Positions 42,175 to 51,284 of a stretch of DNA of 64,000 bases are shown here, one piece after another; positions within the stretch are counted from its first letter, which is position 1; each line of letters starts with the position of its first letter. The notes beneath the pieces were generated by a model. It made no database searches. It had not been told where the DNA came from and saw nothing but the letters and a program-made list of their open reading frames with translations. A program made the translations under genes and the position numbers. Location of the stretch: positions 62,001-126,000 of the forward strand of contig NZ_CANMFI010000002.1 of the NCBI RefSeq assembly GCF_947497125.1. The letters are read 5' to 3'. The DNA comes from an uncultured Polaribacter sp. (GTDB taxonomy: Bacteria; Bacteroidota; Bacteroidia; Flavobacteriales; Flavobacteriaceae).

Positions 42175-45030
42175 ATGTTAGACCAAAAGAGAGTTTTCTT
42201 AGTAGATGCCTTTGCACTAATTTTTAGAGGCTATTATGCCTTTATCAAGAACCCTAGAATTAATAGTAAAGGCCTAGACACCTCTGCTATTATGGGATTT
42301 ATGAATTCTCTTTTAGACGTTATTAAGCGTGAAAGACCCGATCATTTAGCTGTTTGTTTTGATAAAGGTGGTAGTGTAGATCGTGTAGAAATGTTTGAAG
42401 CTTATAAGGCTAATAGAGACGAAACCCCCGAAGCAATAAAAATTGCAGTGCCTTACATACAAGAAATATTAAAAGCCATGCACATCCCTATTATGGTAAA
42501 AGAAGGTTTTGAGGCAGATGATGTAATGGGGACTTTATCTAAACAAGCAGAAAAAGAAGGGTATAAAACTTTTATGGTTACCCCAGACAAAGATTTTGCA
42601 CAACTAGTTTCTGAAAATATTTTTATGTACAAACCTCGTTTTGGCGGCGGATATGATATTTGGGGAGTACCTGAAGTACAAGAAAAATTTGGTGTTGAAA
42701 CACCAGAACAAGTTATCGATTTTTTAGGGATGATGGGCGATTCTGCTGATAATATTCCTGGATTGCCTGGTGTTGGAGAAAAAACAGCAAAAAAGTTTTT
42801 AGCAACTTATGGTTCTATGGAAAACCTACTGGCAAACACCCATGAGCTAAAAGGAAAAATGAAAGAGAAAGTAGAGGCTGCAAAAGAGTTGGGTTTACTT
42901 TCTAAAAAATTAGCAACTATTATGCTAGATGTTCCGGTAACGTTTAATGCAAAGGATTTTGAATTAGACCAACCCGATATAGAAAAAGTTACCGAACTTT
43001 TTAATGAACTGGAGTTTAGAAACCTACTAACCAATTTTACAAGAACTTTTGCGAAAGAAAATACAGAAAAAGTAAATTCGGCAGAAAACAATTCTGATGC
43101 TGATACTAATAAAGTTGAGAAAACACCAACTAAAAAAACAACTCAAGAAGGTCAATTTGATTTGTTTGCGGCTCCGGGATCTGGAAATGTATCTGAAACC
43201 GAAATAGCATCGGGATATAAAACCATCAAAAATACCGAACATTTTTACCAGCATATCGACTCGTCACTTTCTAGAAAATTATTACTAAAAAAATTACTAC
43301 AACAAAGTTCTGTTTGTTTTGATACCGAAACTACTGGATTAAAAGCTCTTGAAGTTCAATTAATAGGAATTGCTTTTTCTTTTGAAGCTGGTAAAGGCTA
43401 TTATGTGTCTTTACCTGAAGACCAAGAAGAAACAGCTGCAATTTTAGAAGAGTTTCGTCCCTTTTTTACATCCGAAGAAATTGAAAAAATTGGGCATAAT
43501 TTAAAATACGATATCAAGGTATTATCAAACTACAACATGCCGGTTAAAGGCAAGCTGTTTGATACCATGATTGCGCATTATTTGATTAACCCAGATATGC
43601 GACATAATATGGATGTGTTGGCAGAAACCTACTTAAATTATCAGCCAGTATCTATCACAGAACTGATTGGTAAAAAGGGAAAAAACCAACTTTCGATGAG
43701 GGCTGTGCCTATTGAAGAGCAAACGGAATATGCGGTAGAAGATGCGGATATTACCTTTCAACTAAAACAATTATTTACTGCAGAATTAGCAGCTGGTAAC
43801 GTTACAAAACTATTTAATGAGATAGAATTGCCATTAGTATCTGTGTTAACGGCTATGGAAATTGAAGGAATTAACCTAAACACCCATTTTCTAAAAACAC
43901 TTTCTGTTGCATTAACAGAAGATATTGATCGATTAGAAAAAAGCATTTACGATGCAGCCGGAGAAGAGTTTAATATTGCGTCACCAAAACAATTAGGAAT
44001 TGTTTTATTTGAAAAAATGGAACTCGTTAAAAAACCTAAAAAGACAAAAACGGGTCAGTATAAAACAGGTGAAGATATTTTGTCTTTCTTAGCGAAAGAC
44101 CATGAAATTATAAGAAATATTCAAGAATATCGTCAATACAAAAAACTACAAAGCACTTATGTAGATGCGTTGCCAAATGAAATTAACCCTAAAACAAACA
44201 GGGTACACACCCAATACATGCAAGCTGTTGCTGCTACTGGGCGTTTAAGTTCTAACAATCCAAATTTACAGAACATCCCTATAAGAACAGAACGCGGTAA
44301 AGAGGTCCGAAAATCATTTATCCCAAGAGATGAAAATCATGTTTTGTTGGCGGCAGATTATAGTCAAATTGAATTGCGAATAATAGCTGCTTTAAGTGAA
44401 GAACAAACCATGATAAATGCTTTTAAAAACGGAGAAGATATTCATGCTTCTACCGCTGCCAAAGTATTTAATGTTCCGCTAGAAGAAGTTACAAGAGAAC
44501 AACGTAGCAATGCAAAAACAGTAAATTTCGGAATTGTTTATGGTGTTTCTGCATTTGGTTTAAGCAACCAAACAGATTTATCTAGAAGCGAGGCAAAAGA
44601 ATTGATAGATACGTATTACGAGACCTATCCGAAGTTAAAAGCATACATGGCAAACCAAGTAGATTTTGCAAGAGAACACGGCTATGTTGCAACTGTTTTA
44701 AATAGACGTAGGTACTTAAAAGATATTAATTCTAGAAATGCAATGGTAAGAAGTGGTGCAGAAAGAAACGCTGTAAATGCACCAATACAAGGTTCTGCCG
44801 CAGATATTATTAAAATAGCAATGATTCATATTTACAATCGTTTTGAGAAAGAAAACTTAAAAACTAAAATGTTATTACAAGTGCATGATGAATTGGTTTT
44901 TGATGTGCCAAAAGAAGAATTAGAACTTGTAAAACCTATTATAAAACATGAAATGGAAAATGCTTTTAAAATGAGTGTTCCGTTAGATGTAGAGATAGGT
45001 GTTGGAGAAAACTGGCTAGAAGCACATTAA
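42175..45030 (+). CDS. polA: DNA polymerase I
   Basis: Repair and Okazaki-fragment polymerase, 951 residues. The 5'-3' exonuclease (FEN-like) domain is at 1-290. The 3'-5' exonuclease domain is about 335-525 with intact FDTETTGL (D383, E385) and NLKYDIK, so proofreading appears active. The polymerase domain has motif A AADYSQIELR (D728) and motif C QVHDELVFDV (D905, E906). A low-complexity linker with Lys/Thr/Glu repeats lies around 300-335. Transcribed alone; a small conserved protein follows. Confidence 0.97.
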   Translation: MLDQKRVFLVDAFALIFRGYYAFIKNPRINSKGLDTSAIMGFMNSLLDVIKRERPDHLAVCFDKGGSVDRVEMFEAYKANRDETPEAIKIAVPYIQEILKAMHIPIMVKEGFEADDVMGTLSKQAEKEGYKTFMVTPDKDFAQLVSENIFMYKPRFGGGYDIWGVPEVQEKFGVETPEQVIDFLGMMGDSADNIPGLPGVGEKTAKKFLATYGSMENLLANTHELKGKMKEKVEAAKELGLLSKKLATIMLDVPVTFNAKDFELDQPDIEKVTELFNELEFRNLLTNFTRTFAKENTEKVNSAENNSDADTNKVEKTPTKKTTQEGQFDLFAAPGSGNVSETEIASGYKTIKNTEHFYQHIDSSLSRKLLLKKLLQQSSVCFDTETTGLKALEVQLIGIAFSFEAGKGYYVSLPEDQEETAAILEEFRPFFTSEEIEKIGHNLKYDIKVLSNYNMPVKGKLFDTMIAHYLINPDMRHNMDVLAETYLNYQPVSITELIGKKGKNQLSMRAVPIEEQTEYAVEDADITFQLKQLFTAELAAGNVTKLFNEIELPLVSVLTAMEIEGINLNTHFLKTLSVALTEDIDRLEKSIYDAAGEEFNIASPKQLGIVLFEKMELVKKPKKTKTGQYKTGEDILSFLAKDHEIIRNIQEYRQYKKLQSTYVDALPNEINPKTNRVHTQYMQAVAATGRLSSNNPNLQNIPIRTERGKEVRKSFIPRDENHVLLAADYSQIELRIIAALSEEQTMINAFKNGEDIHASTAAKVFNVPLEEVTREQRSNAKTVNFGIVYGVSAFGLSNQTDLSRSEAKELIDTYYETYPKLKAYMANQVDFAREHGYVATVLNRRRYLKDINSRNAMVRSGAERNAVNAPIQGSAADIIKIAMIHIYNRFEKENLKTKMLLQVHDELVFDVPKEELELVKPIIKHEMENAFKMSVPLDVEIGVGENWLEAH

Positions 45031-45080
45031 ATAGAACACTACAGATTAATAAGTTAGCGCCAAAATGGTTTTGAACTAAA

Positions 45081-45464
45081 ATGGAAATAGATTACATAGA
45101 AAATATTGACGGACATGAGCAAAACATTCTTCGTTTGTTCAATTTTAACAAAGCAGAAGCAATATTATTTCGAGATTTATTAGTTGAAAATATTATTAAT
45201 AAACAGCAAAAATTAGATGTATCTCAAGTAGAGTTTATTACAGCCATCAACTGTAATTTAATTTTTGGTTTGTTTAAATCTGATGAAGGAATTTTAACCA
45301 AAGACAATCATACTTTTTTTTGTATGCTAACCCTAGAAGGGTATAAAAAAATGGTGGCGCTTTTAGAACCTTTTTGCAAAAAAGAAACCAAAGGGTACCA
45401 ATATTTATACGATTTAGACAACCCAATAGACTTATTATTTTCTCCATTTGCAAGTGCTATCTAA
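45081..45464 (+). CDS. Conserved hypothetical protein
   Basis: I do not recognise this 127-residue soluble protein. Features are a short N-terminal EIDYIENIDG, LFNFNKAEAILFRDLL, a central CNLIFGLFKSDEGIL strand region, and the aromatic-acidic GYQYLYDLDNPIDLLFSPFASAI C-terminus. It lies between polA and the Sua5 gene on the plus strand, with no sign of a shared function. The conservation of codon use with its neighbours suggests a real gene. Confidence 0.65.
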   Translation: MEIDYIENIDGHEQNILRLFNFNKAEAILFRDLLVENIINKQQKLDVSQVEFITAINCNLIFGLFKSDEGILTKDNHTFFCMLTLEGYKKMVALLEPFCKKETKGYQYLYDLDNPIDLLFSPFASAI

Positions 45465-45494
45465 GATTTAAAAAAATAACATAAAATTTATGTG

Positions 45495-45502
45495 TAATTT
45501 TG
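45495..45502 (+). promoter_or_regulatory. Sua5/TsaC promoter -7 element
   Basis: TAATTTTG, an exact TAnnTTTG match, 10 nt upstream of the ATG, so the leader would be very short. Confidence 0.45.
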
Positions 45503-45512
45503 TACACTAATT

Positions 45513-46472
45513 ATGAGTATCATTTCTAAAGACATACAAAAAGCAATTACGCTGTTAACTAATGATGAGTTAGTAGCTATACCTACAGAAACTGTTTATG
45601 GTTTAGCAGGAAATATATTTAGCGAAAAAGCTATTCATAAGATATTTGCTACCAAAAAAAGACCCTTTTTTAACCCATTAATTGTTCATGTTGCTTCGGT
45701 AAATGCTTTGAAAGATATTGTTGCAGAAATACCAGAAAAAGCAATGCTATTGGCAGAAGCTTTTTGGCCAGGATCGATGACATTGGTCTTAAAAAAGAGC
45801 TCTAAAATTCCTGATTTAATTACCGCCTCTAAAGATACCGTTGCTGTTCGTGTACCCAATCATGTTGTAACTTTAGAATTATTAGAAAAATTACCATTCC
45901 CTTTGGCTGCACCTAGTGCTAACCCTTTTGGTAGCATTAGTCCTACAAAACCATTGCACGTAGAAAATTATTTTAAAGAGCATATTAAAATGGTTTTAGA
46001 TGGCGGAAATTGTAAAAACGGAATAGAATCTACTATTATCGGTTTTGAAAATGACAACCCAATTATCTATAGATTGGGTGCTTTAGCAGTTGAAGATATT
46101 GAAGCGGTTGTGGGTAAAATTAGCATCAAAAATAAAGAAGAAAACAGCCCCGATGCACCTGGAATGTTAGCCAGACATTATGCACCTACCACTAAAACTA
46201 TTTTAGTTACAGATGTTGCTGCAGAAGTAGAAAAAAACAAAGGTAAAAAAATTGGTATTCTTGTTTTTAAAGACAGTTTATCTAATGATGCTGTTACAGA
46301 AATTGTATTATCAAACAAAGGATTGCTAGAAGAAGCGGCCGCAAATTTATACGATGCCATGCATGCCTTAGATCATCAAAATCTTGAAGTTATTATTGCC
46401 GAAAAATTACCCAATTACGGGTTAGGTAAATCTATGAACGACAGGTTACAACGTGCTACTTTTAGCGTATAA
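45513..46472 (+). CDS. tsaC: L-threonylcarbamoyladenylate synthase (Sua5-type)
   Basis: Makes threonylcarbamoyl-AMP for the t6A37 modification of ANN-decoding tRNAs. 319 residues: a YrdC/TsaC domain (about 8-185, with ETVYGLAGNIFSE, KRPFFNPLIVH, LPFPLAAPSANPFG and GGNCKNGIESTII) plus a C-terminal Sua5 extension beginning near DAPGMLARHYAP. The extended form is typical of Sua5 rather than short TsaC. It is followed 17 nt downstream by an RluA-family gene. Confidence 0.95.
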   Translation: MSIISKDIQKAITLLTNDELVAIPTETVYGLAGNIFSEKAIHKIFATKKRPFFNPLIVHVASVNALKDIVAEIPEKAMLLAEAFWPGSMTLVLKKSSKIPDLITASKDTVAVRVPNHVVTLELLEKLPFPLAAPSANPFGSISPTKPLHVENYFKEHIKMVLDGGNCKNGIESTIIGFENDNPIIYRLGALAVEDIEAVVGKISIKNKEENSPDAPGMLARHYAPTTKTILVTDVAAEVEKNKGKKIGILVFKDSLSNDAVTEIVLSNKGLLEEAAANLYDAMHALDHQNLEVIIAEKLPNYGLGKSMNDRLQRATFSV

Positions 46473-46489
46473 TTTTATCTATTTTAAAA

Positions 46490-48160
46490 TTGAATTATTT
46501 TCAACCCTTTAAAAGTGACATTTCTAAAATTAAACTTCCCAAAAAGTTTACGTTTCCGTTCTATTACAAACCACATCCTATAGCTAAAATTGCTGCATCT
46601 GAACTGCAAGAATACTTAGAACATCAAAAAGATTTTACTCATAATTTCGGTTTAAATAGTGATGATACATCGCTAGCTGTAGGTAAAATGTTTGGCATTT
46701 TAGTGGTAAAAAAAAGTAATGGAGAACTCGGTTATATAACTGCTTTTTCTGGTAAATTAGCAGAAAACAACTTGCCAAAAAAGTTTGTGCCTCCGGTTTT
46801 TAACATGCGAACTGAAGGAAGTTTTTTCACAAAAGGAGAACAAGAAATAGATGCAATTAACAAGAAATTGTCTGCCATAAAAAAAAGCAAAGAATACATA
46901 GTTACTAAAAAAATAGTAACTAAAGCAATCAAAAATATAACAGACAATTTAACCTTAGAGAAAGAAAAGCTAAAACTCCGAAAAAAAGATAGAAAGGCAA
47001 GAAAAAAAATTGGTGATACTACTTTACAAGAAGTAGCGCTTATCAATTTAAAACAACAGCTTAGTCAAGAAAGTTTTAATGACCAGTTTTACTATAAAGA
47101 ACTTTTAGAATACTGTGAAACTAAAATTGAAAATAAAAAGGCTGAATTAAATATTTTTGAGACAGAAATTGATCAATTAAAAAAACAAAGAGTAGCTATT
47201 TCAACTAATTTACAACAGACTCTTTTTGATAAATACGTTTTTTTAAATCAGAAAAAAGAATCAAAAAAATTATTAGAAATTTTTAATAAACCAGAAATTA
47301 AACCTCCAGCTGGTGCTGGTGAATGTGCTGCTCCAAAGTTATTACAACATGCTTTTTTAAATAATTTAACTCCGATTTGTATGGCAGAGTTTTGGTGGGG
47401 TGTATCGCCTAACGCTGCAATTAGAAAGCATAAAAACTATTATCCGGCTTGCCAAAGTAGGTGTAAACCTATTTTAAGTCATATGCTTAAAGGCATTGAA
47501 ATGGACAGTAACTTATTAATTAAAAACTTAGGAGAACATTCTAAATTAAAAATAATTTATGAAGACAGTGATATTCTTGTAATCGATAAACCAACCGAGT
47601 TTTTATCGGTACCCGGTAAAGAGATTAAAGATTCTGTTTATACAAGAATTAAAGAGAAATATCCAAAAGCAACTGGGCCAATAATTGTACATCGATTAGA
47701 CATGTCTACTTCGGGCATTTTAGTATTGTCTAAAACCAAAGAAGCTAATAAAATACTGCAGCAACAATTTATAAGTAGAACTGTAAAAAAACGATATGTT
47801 GCTTTATTAAACGGAGAATTATCTGATACAAACGGCACAATTAAATTACCTCTTCGAGTAGATTTAGAAGACAGACCAAGGCAATTGGTAGATTTTAAAC
47901 ATGGCAAAAATGCAGAAACAAACTGGGAAATTATTGATGTAAAAAATGGTAAAACAAAAGTTTATTTTTATCCAATAACTGGCCGAACGCATCAATTAAG
48001 AGTTCATGCAGCTCATAAGAATGGTTTAAATACGCCAATTGTTGGTGACGATCTGTATGGAACGAAAGAAAAAAGATTGCATTTACATGCCGAATTTATC
48101 GAGTTTTATCATCCTACAACAAAGCAAAAAATGGAGTTTAAAATAGAGGCTCCTTTTTAA
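46490..48160 (+). CDS. Long RluA-family pseudouridine synthase
   Basis: RNA pseudouridine synthase of 556 residues, starting at a TTG codon (46490) with the Met-type start MNYFQPFKSD. The catalytic domain is at about 350-556, with HRLDMSTSGILVLS (catalytic D404) and GRTHQLRVHAAH. A long N-terminal part holds a coiled coil (about 110-275) and a conserved module with PPAGAGECAAPKLLQHAF and GVSPNAAIRKHKNYYPACQSRC. This layout belongs to the longer RluA-like group. Target RNA site unknown. Confidence 0.88.
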   Translation: MNYFQPFKSDISKIKLPKKFTFPFYYKPHPIAKIAASELQEYLEHQKDFTHNFGLNSDDTSLAVGKMFGILVVKKSNGELGYITAFSGKLAENNLPKKFVPPVFNMRTEGSFFTKGEQEIDAINKKLSAIKKSKEYIVTKKIVTKAIKNITDNLTLEKEKLKLRKKDRKARKKIGDTTLQEVALINLKQQLSQESFNDQFYYKELLEYCETKIENKKAELNIFETEIDQLKKQRVAISTNLQQTLFDKYVFLNQKKESKKLLEIFNKPEIKPPAGAGECAAPKLLQHAFLNNLTPICMAEFWWGVSPNAAIRKHKNYYPACQSRCKPILSHMLKGIEMDSNLLIKNLGEHSKLKIIYEDSDILVIDKPTEFLSVPGKEIKDSVYTRIKEKYPKATGPIIVHRLDMSTSGILVLSKTKEANKILQQQFISRTVKKRYVALLNGELSDTNGTIKLPLRVDLEDRPRQLVDFKHGKNAETNWEIIDVKNGKTKVYFYPITGRTHQLRVHAAHKNGLNTPIVGDDLYGTKEKRLHLHAEFIEFYHPTTKQKMEFKIEAPF

Positions 48161-48166
48161 AGAAAC

Positions 48167-48793
48167 TTATTGTTTTAAAATTTCTAAAAACACAGATCGT
48201 TCAATTTCTCTTGCCCCCAAAGATGCTAAATGATCATTATACATCTGACAGTCTATTAGCCGATAATTTTTATTTTTTGCCAAATGAATAAAGGCTAATT
48301 TAGAGGTGTTTGATACTTTGCTAAACATACTTTCGCCACAAAAAATATTGTTAATTTCTAACCCATACAAGCCTCCAACAAGCTCATCATTAAACCAAAC
48401 CTCAATAGATTTTGCGATTCCCTTTTTATGAAGATTTATATAAGCTTGCTCCATGTTATCTGTAATCCAAGTACCAAAACCATCTGCCCTGCTTATATTT
48501 TTACAATTATAAATTACTTCTTCGAAGGCTTTATTTTCTGTAATTATAAAATCTGCTGATTTTATAATTTTTCGCATCGATTTAGAAATTTTAATTTCGT
48601 CTTTAAACAAAACCATTCTTTTATGCGGACAATACCAAACTATGGGTTCGCCCTCTGAATACCATGGAAAAATACCGTTTTCGTATGCGTGTATCAATCT
48701 TTCTTCGGATAAATTACCGCCTAACGCAATAACACCATCTTCATTTACAGATTGATAGTTAGGAAAAGTAATTTCATTTGTTAACCAAATCAT
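48167..48793 (-). CDS. aat: Leucyl/phenylalanyl-tRNA--protein transferase
   Basis: N-end rule enzyme that adds Leu or Phe from tRNA to N-terminal Arg/Lys of target proteins, marking them for ClpS-ClpAP. 208 residues with family motifs: [28 protein letters not shown]-type start (LGGNLS visible at 27-32 region), [10 protein letters not shown], and the C-terminal [18 protein letters not shown]. It is convergent with the RluA-like gene, with a 6-nt gap between the stops. Confidence 0.95.
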   Translation of the reverse strand: [208 protein letters not shown]

Positions 48794-48881
48794 AATTTAC
48801 GCTGCTTATTCAAACAAATTTACGGTTTTATAAAATATAGTTAATGTAGAATCTAAAAGGTATTTATCTAAAAATTGTTCT

Positions 48882-48889
48882 TATTTTTG
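48882..48889 (+). promoter_or_regulatory. Promoter -7 element for the 48915 gene
   Basis: TATTTTTG, an exact TAnnTTTG match, 25 nt upstream of the TTG start. It supports a transcript start close to 48896. Confidence 0.5.
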
Positions 48890-48914
48890 TACTTTCAATT
48901 AAAAATATTGCTTC

Positions 48915-49544
48915 TTGGAAAAAAAAGAGAAAAAAAGAAAAAAAAGAACCGCTTTTATAGGTAAAAGACTCCATAATTATTATGGCAGAACTGGCTTTTA
49001 TTTATTTGTCTGGGAAAGTGTTAAAAAAGCTTTTTTACCTATTCTTATTGCAGTAATAGCACTATTTCTTTTTAACAAGTATGTATATGACATAAATACT
49101 GGTTTAGAAACTATTACCGAAACTTTTTCTCGAATTGGGGTATTAACTACTTTTTTTATTTCGGAAACTCTATTGGGTCTCGTTCCTCCAGAAATTTTTA
49201 TTGCTTGGACTAAAAAAACTGACAGCCCAATTTTAAACTTAACAATCTTAGCGACCCTTTCTTATATAGGAGGTTTACTAACTTATTTTATTGGTAAAAC
49301 TGCTTTAAAAATTAAAGTAATTAAAGAATACTTAGAAGTTAAAATGGCCGACAACTTAAAAAACACCAGAAAATGGGGTGGTTTTTTAATTTTAGTAGGC
49401 GCATTGTTACCATTACCCTTTTCTATTGCATGCTTGGCCGCTGGTATGATTAAGTATCCGTTTAGAAATGTTGTCTTTTTTGGTTTATTTCGTTTTGCAA
49501 GATTTGCTGCGTATGCGTGGGCTATTTTTCAAGTAGTAGACTAA
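48915..49544 (+). CDS. VTT/DedA-like (SNARE-associated) membrane protein
   Basis: Polytopic membrane protein of 209 residues starting at TTG (48915), the only plausible start since no in-frame ATG lies upstream. A basic N-terminal KKEKKRKKRTAFIGKR is followed by 4-5 hydrophobic segments. FISETLLGLVPPEIFIAW is the early reentrant-type motif, and GGFLILVGALLPLPFSIACLAAGM matches the conserved VTT core (G-x-P/LLP turn). Family members are thought to flip or transport lipids. Confidence 0.75.
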   Translation: MEKKEKKRKKRTAFIGKRLHNYYGRTGFYLFVWESVKKAFLPILIAVIALFLFNKYVYDINTGLETITETFSRIGVLTTFFISETLLGLVPPEIFIAWTKKTDSPILNLTILATLSYIGGLLTYFIGKTALKIKVIKEYLEVKMADNLKNTRKWGGFLILVGALLPLPFSIACLAAGMIKYPFRNVVFFGLFRFARFAAYAWAIFQVVD

Positions 49545-49598
49545 CCCTTTTAGAATGTGTTTTCTTTTTTGTTGATATAAAAATTGCGTTAAAATAAG

Positions 49599-49606
49599 TA
49601 CATTTG
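49599..49606 (+). promoter_or_regulatory. Promoter -7 element very close to a start codon
   Basis: TACATTTG, an exact TAnnTTTG match, ends only 4 nt before the ATG at 49611. Transcription would start at or within the start codon, so the mRNA may be leaderless. Confidence 0.4.
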
Positions 49607-49610
49607 TAGC

Positions 49611-49859
49611 ATGGGATTAACAAACAACGATATTTTAAAAAAATTACGTGTAGCACATAAATTACGCGATACCGATATTATAGACATTTGCGCTTTGGTA
49701 GACTTTAAAGTAAGTAAGGCAGAACTAGGTGCTTTATTTAGAAAAGAAGACCATGACAAGTATGTAGAATGTGGAGATCAAATTTTACGTAATTTCTTAA
49801 ACGGATTGGTAATTCATCTACGAGGACCAATGCCTAAAAAAGGAGAAAAAAAGCTTTAG
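49611..49859 (+). CDS. DUF1456 family protein (single domain)
   Basis: An 82-residue soluble protein of family DUF1456 (YehS-like). It contains LTNNDILKKLRVAHKLRD and a conserved ICALVDFKVSKAELGALFRKE segment. E. coli YehS has two copies of this domain; here only one is present. Function unknown. The gene is monocistronic, with a perfect palindromic terminator shared with the convergent DUF3127 gene. Confidence 0.85.
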   Translation: MGLTNNDILKKLRVAHKLRDTDIIDICALVDFKVSKAELGALFRKEDHDKYVECGDQILRNFLNGLVIHLRGPMPKKGEKKL

Positions 49860-49877
49860 ATACTTAGATTATAAAAT

Positions 49878-49913
49878 AAAAAAGAGTTCAATTTTAAAAT
49901 TGAACTCTTTTTT
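49878..49913. terminator. Bidirectional terminator (36-bp perfect palindrome)
   Basis: A perfect palindrome with arms 49878-49895 and 49896-49913, an effective loop TTTTAAAA and A6/T6 ends. It sits between convergent DUF1456 and DUF3127 genes. Confidence 0.85.
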
Positions 49914-49955
49914 ATTTCTATTGATTTTTACTTCTAAAAATCTTGTATTTGTTTT

Positions 49956-50327
49956 TTAGAATGGTAAATCATCTGGCTCTGCATCAGTTACATTTGATGC
50001 TGGCTGAAACTGATCTACAGGAGGTAAGTTTGAACTTGAAGTATTTCCTTGAGATAAGTTTTCGATTCTCCAACCTTGTATAGAATTAAAGTATTTAGCT
50101 TCTCCTTGTGGGTTTATCCACTCTCTACCTCTTAAATTAATTGCAACTTTTACGTCTTGACCAATAGCGTAATTGTTAAGTAAATCACATTTATCTTGTA
50201 CAAATTCTATCATTATCATTTGCGGATATTGATCATCTGTTGTAACTACCAATTCTCTTTTTTGAAAACCATTTGCTCCAAATGTTTGTACGTCTCCAAT
50301 TAATTTAATTTTCCCTATAACTTCCAT
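49956..50327 (-). CDS. DUF3127 protein with SSB-like acidic tail
   Basis: A 123-residue protein of family DUF3127 with an OB-fold-like core (about 1-90, MEVIGKIKLIGDVQTFG, then LVVTTDDQYPQ and REWINPQG). The C-terminus ends AEPDDLPF, which closely resembles the acidic, Phe-ended tip used by single-stranded-DNA-binding proteins to dock partner proteins. This suggests a DNA- or RNA-binding function, an inference from the tail and fold only. Located 13 nt after the flavin reductase gene on the same strand. Confidence 0.8.
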   Translation of the reverse strand: MEVIGKIKLIGDVQTFGANGFQKRELVVTTDDQYPQMIMIEFVQDKCDLLNNYAIGQDVKVAINLRGREWINPQGEAKYFNSIQGWRIENLSQGNTSSSNLPPVDQFQPASNVTDAEPDDLPF

Positions 50328-50340
50328 AATAAAATCTTAA

Positions 50341-51201
50341 CTATTTAATTAAAAGCACTTTCCAAGCACTTTCTACATCATTTTTACTTAAATACTCTTG
50401 GGCAAATGTATGTTTTTTTGTGGTTTCTAGCCCAATAAATTCTGCATGTTCTTTTGCAAAGTTATTAACACTTTCTTCAGTTGGTAACTGTGCAATATTA
50501 CCTAACATTCCTAAATTATTACCTGTTAAAACACTACTATTTCTAATTGCCACAGGAATATTATCTACTCCAATACCAATACTTGAAAGCGGTTTTGGTA
50601 TTTCAAAAAAACCATCTTTTGCTCTGGTATAATAACTGCCGCCTGCACGTGCTACCAAATCTATTTTATGCTGATCTATGTTTCCTTTATCATCTAAAAC
50701 AGCTTCAGAAACATGCATTTTAACAACTTCGCAAACAATTAAATTTCCTGCTCCTGCTTGGTTGCCTGTAGCAATAATATCGGTTACTTTACACTCGAAT
50801 TGCACAGGAGATTCTGCTACTCTAAATGGCGCCACTTTATCTGATGGTAACATTGTAAAACCAGCTTTGTCAAACTCATTTACCCCTTTTGCATATTCTG
50901 AAGAACTTAAAGACATTTGTTGTACAATGGCATAATTAACAACGTTAATTACTACTTCTTTTGTAGCAATCGCATTCTGTAAAGTATGTTTTGTGGTATT
51001 GTCTCTTACTCTTCTTGCTGGCGAAAAAATTAATACTGGCGGATTGGCACCAAATACATTAAAAAAACTAAACGGAGATAAATTTGGATTTCCATCTTTG
51101 TCAATTGTACTTGCAAAAGCTATTGGTCTTGGTGCAATAGCACCTAACAAATAACCATGAAATTGCTGAACAGAAAGCTCTTTTGGATCTAAAGTAAGCA
51201 T
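50341..51201 (-). CDS. Flavin reductase family protein (FMN-binding split barrel)
   Basis: Predicted FMN-dependent reductase of 286 residues. The N-terminal half (about 10-190) is the FMN-binding split barrel, with GYLLGAIAPRPIAFASTIDK, NPNLSPFSFFNVFGANPP and FECKVTDIIATG. The C-terminal ~90 residues form a helical extension. Members of this subfamily act as flavin reductases or related oxidoreductases; substrate is not known. It heads a minus-strand pair with DUF3127 (13-nt gap). Confidence 0.85.
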   Translation of the reverse strand: MLTLDPKELSVQQFHGYLLGAIAPRPIAFASTIDKDGNPNLSPFSFFNVFGANPPVLIFSPARRVRDNTTKHTLQNAIATKEVVINVVNYAIVQQMSLSSSEYAKGVNEFDKAGFTMLPSDKVAPFRVAESPVQFECKVTDIIATGNQAGAGNLIVCEVVKMHVSEAVLDDKGNIDQHKIDLVARAGGSYYTRAKDGFFEIPKPLSSIGIGVDNIPVAIRNSSVLTGNNLGMLGNIAQLPTEESVNNFAKEHAEFIGLETTKKHTFAQEYLSKNDVESAWKVLLIK

Positions 51202-51271
51202 GTAATTTTTCTTTTATTTAATTATGTAAAGATACTATCTAATCTTTAGATGAGTTATATAGTAGAAATCT

Positions 51272-51279
51272 TATATTTG
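51272..51279 (+). promoter_or_regulatory. Promoter -7 element very close to the kinase start
   Basis: TATATTTG, an exact TAnnTTTG match, ends 5 nt before the ATG at 51285. Like the DUF1456 case, this predicts a leaderless or near-leaderless transcript. Confidence 0.4.
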
Positions 51280-51284
51280 TTTTG

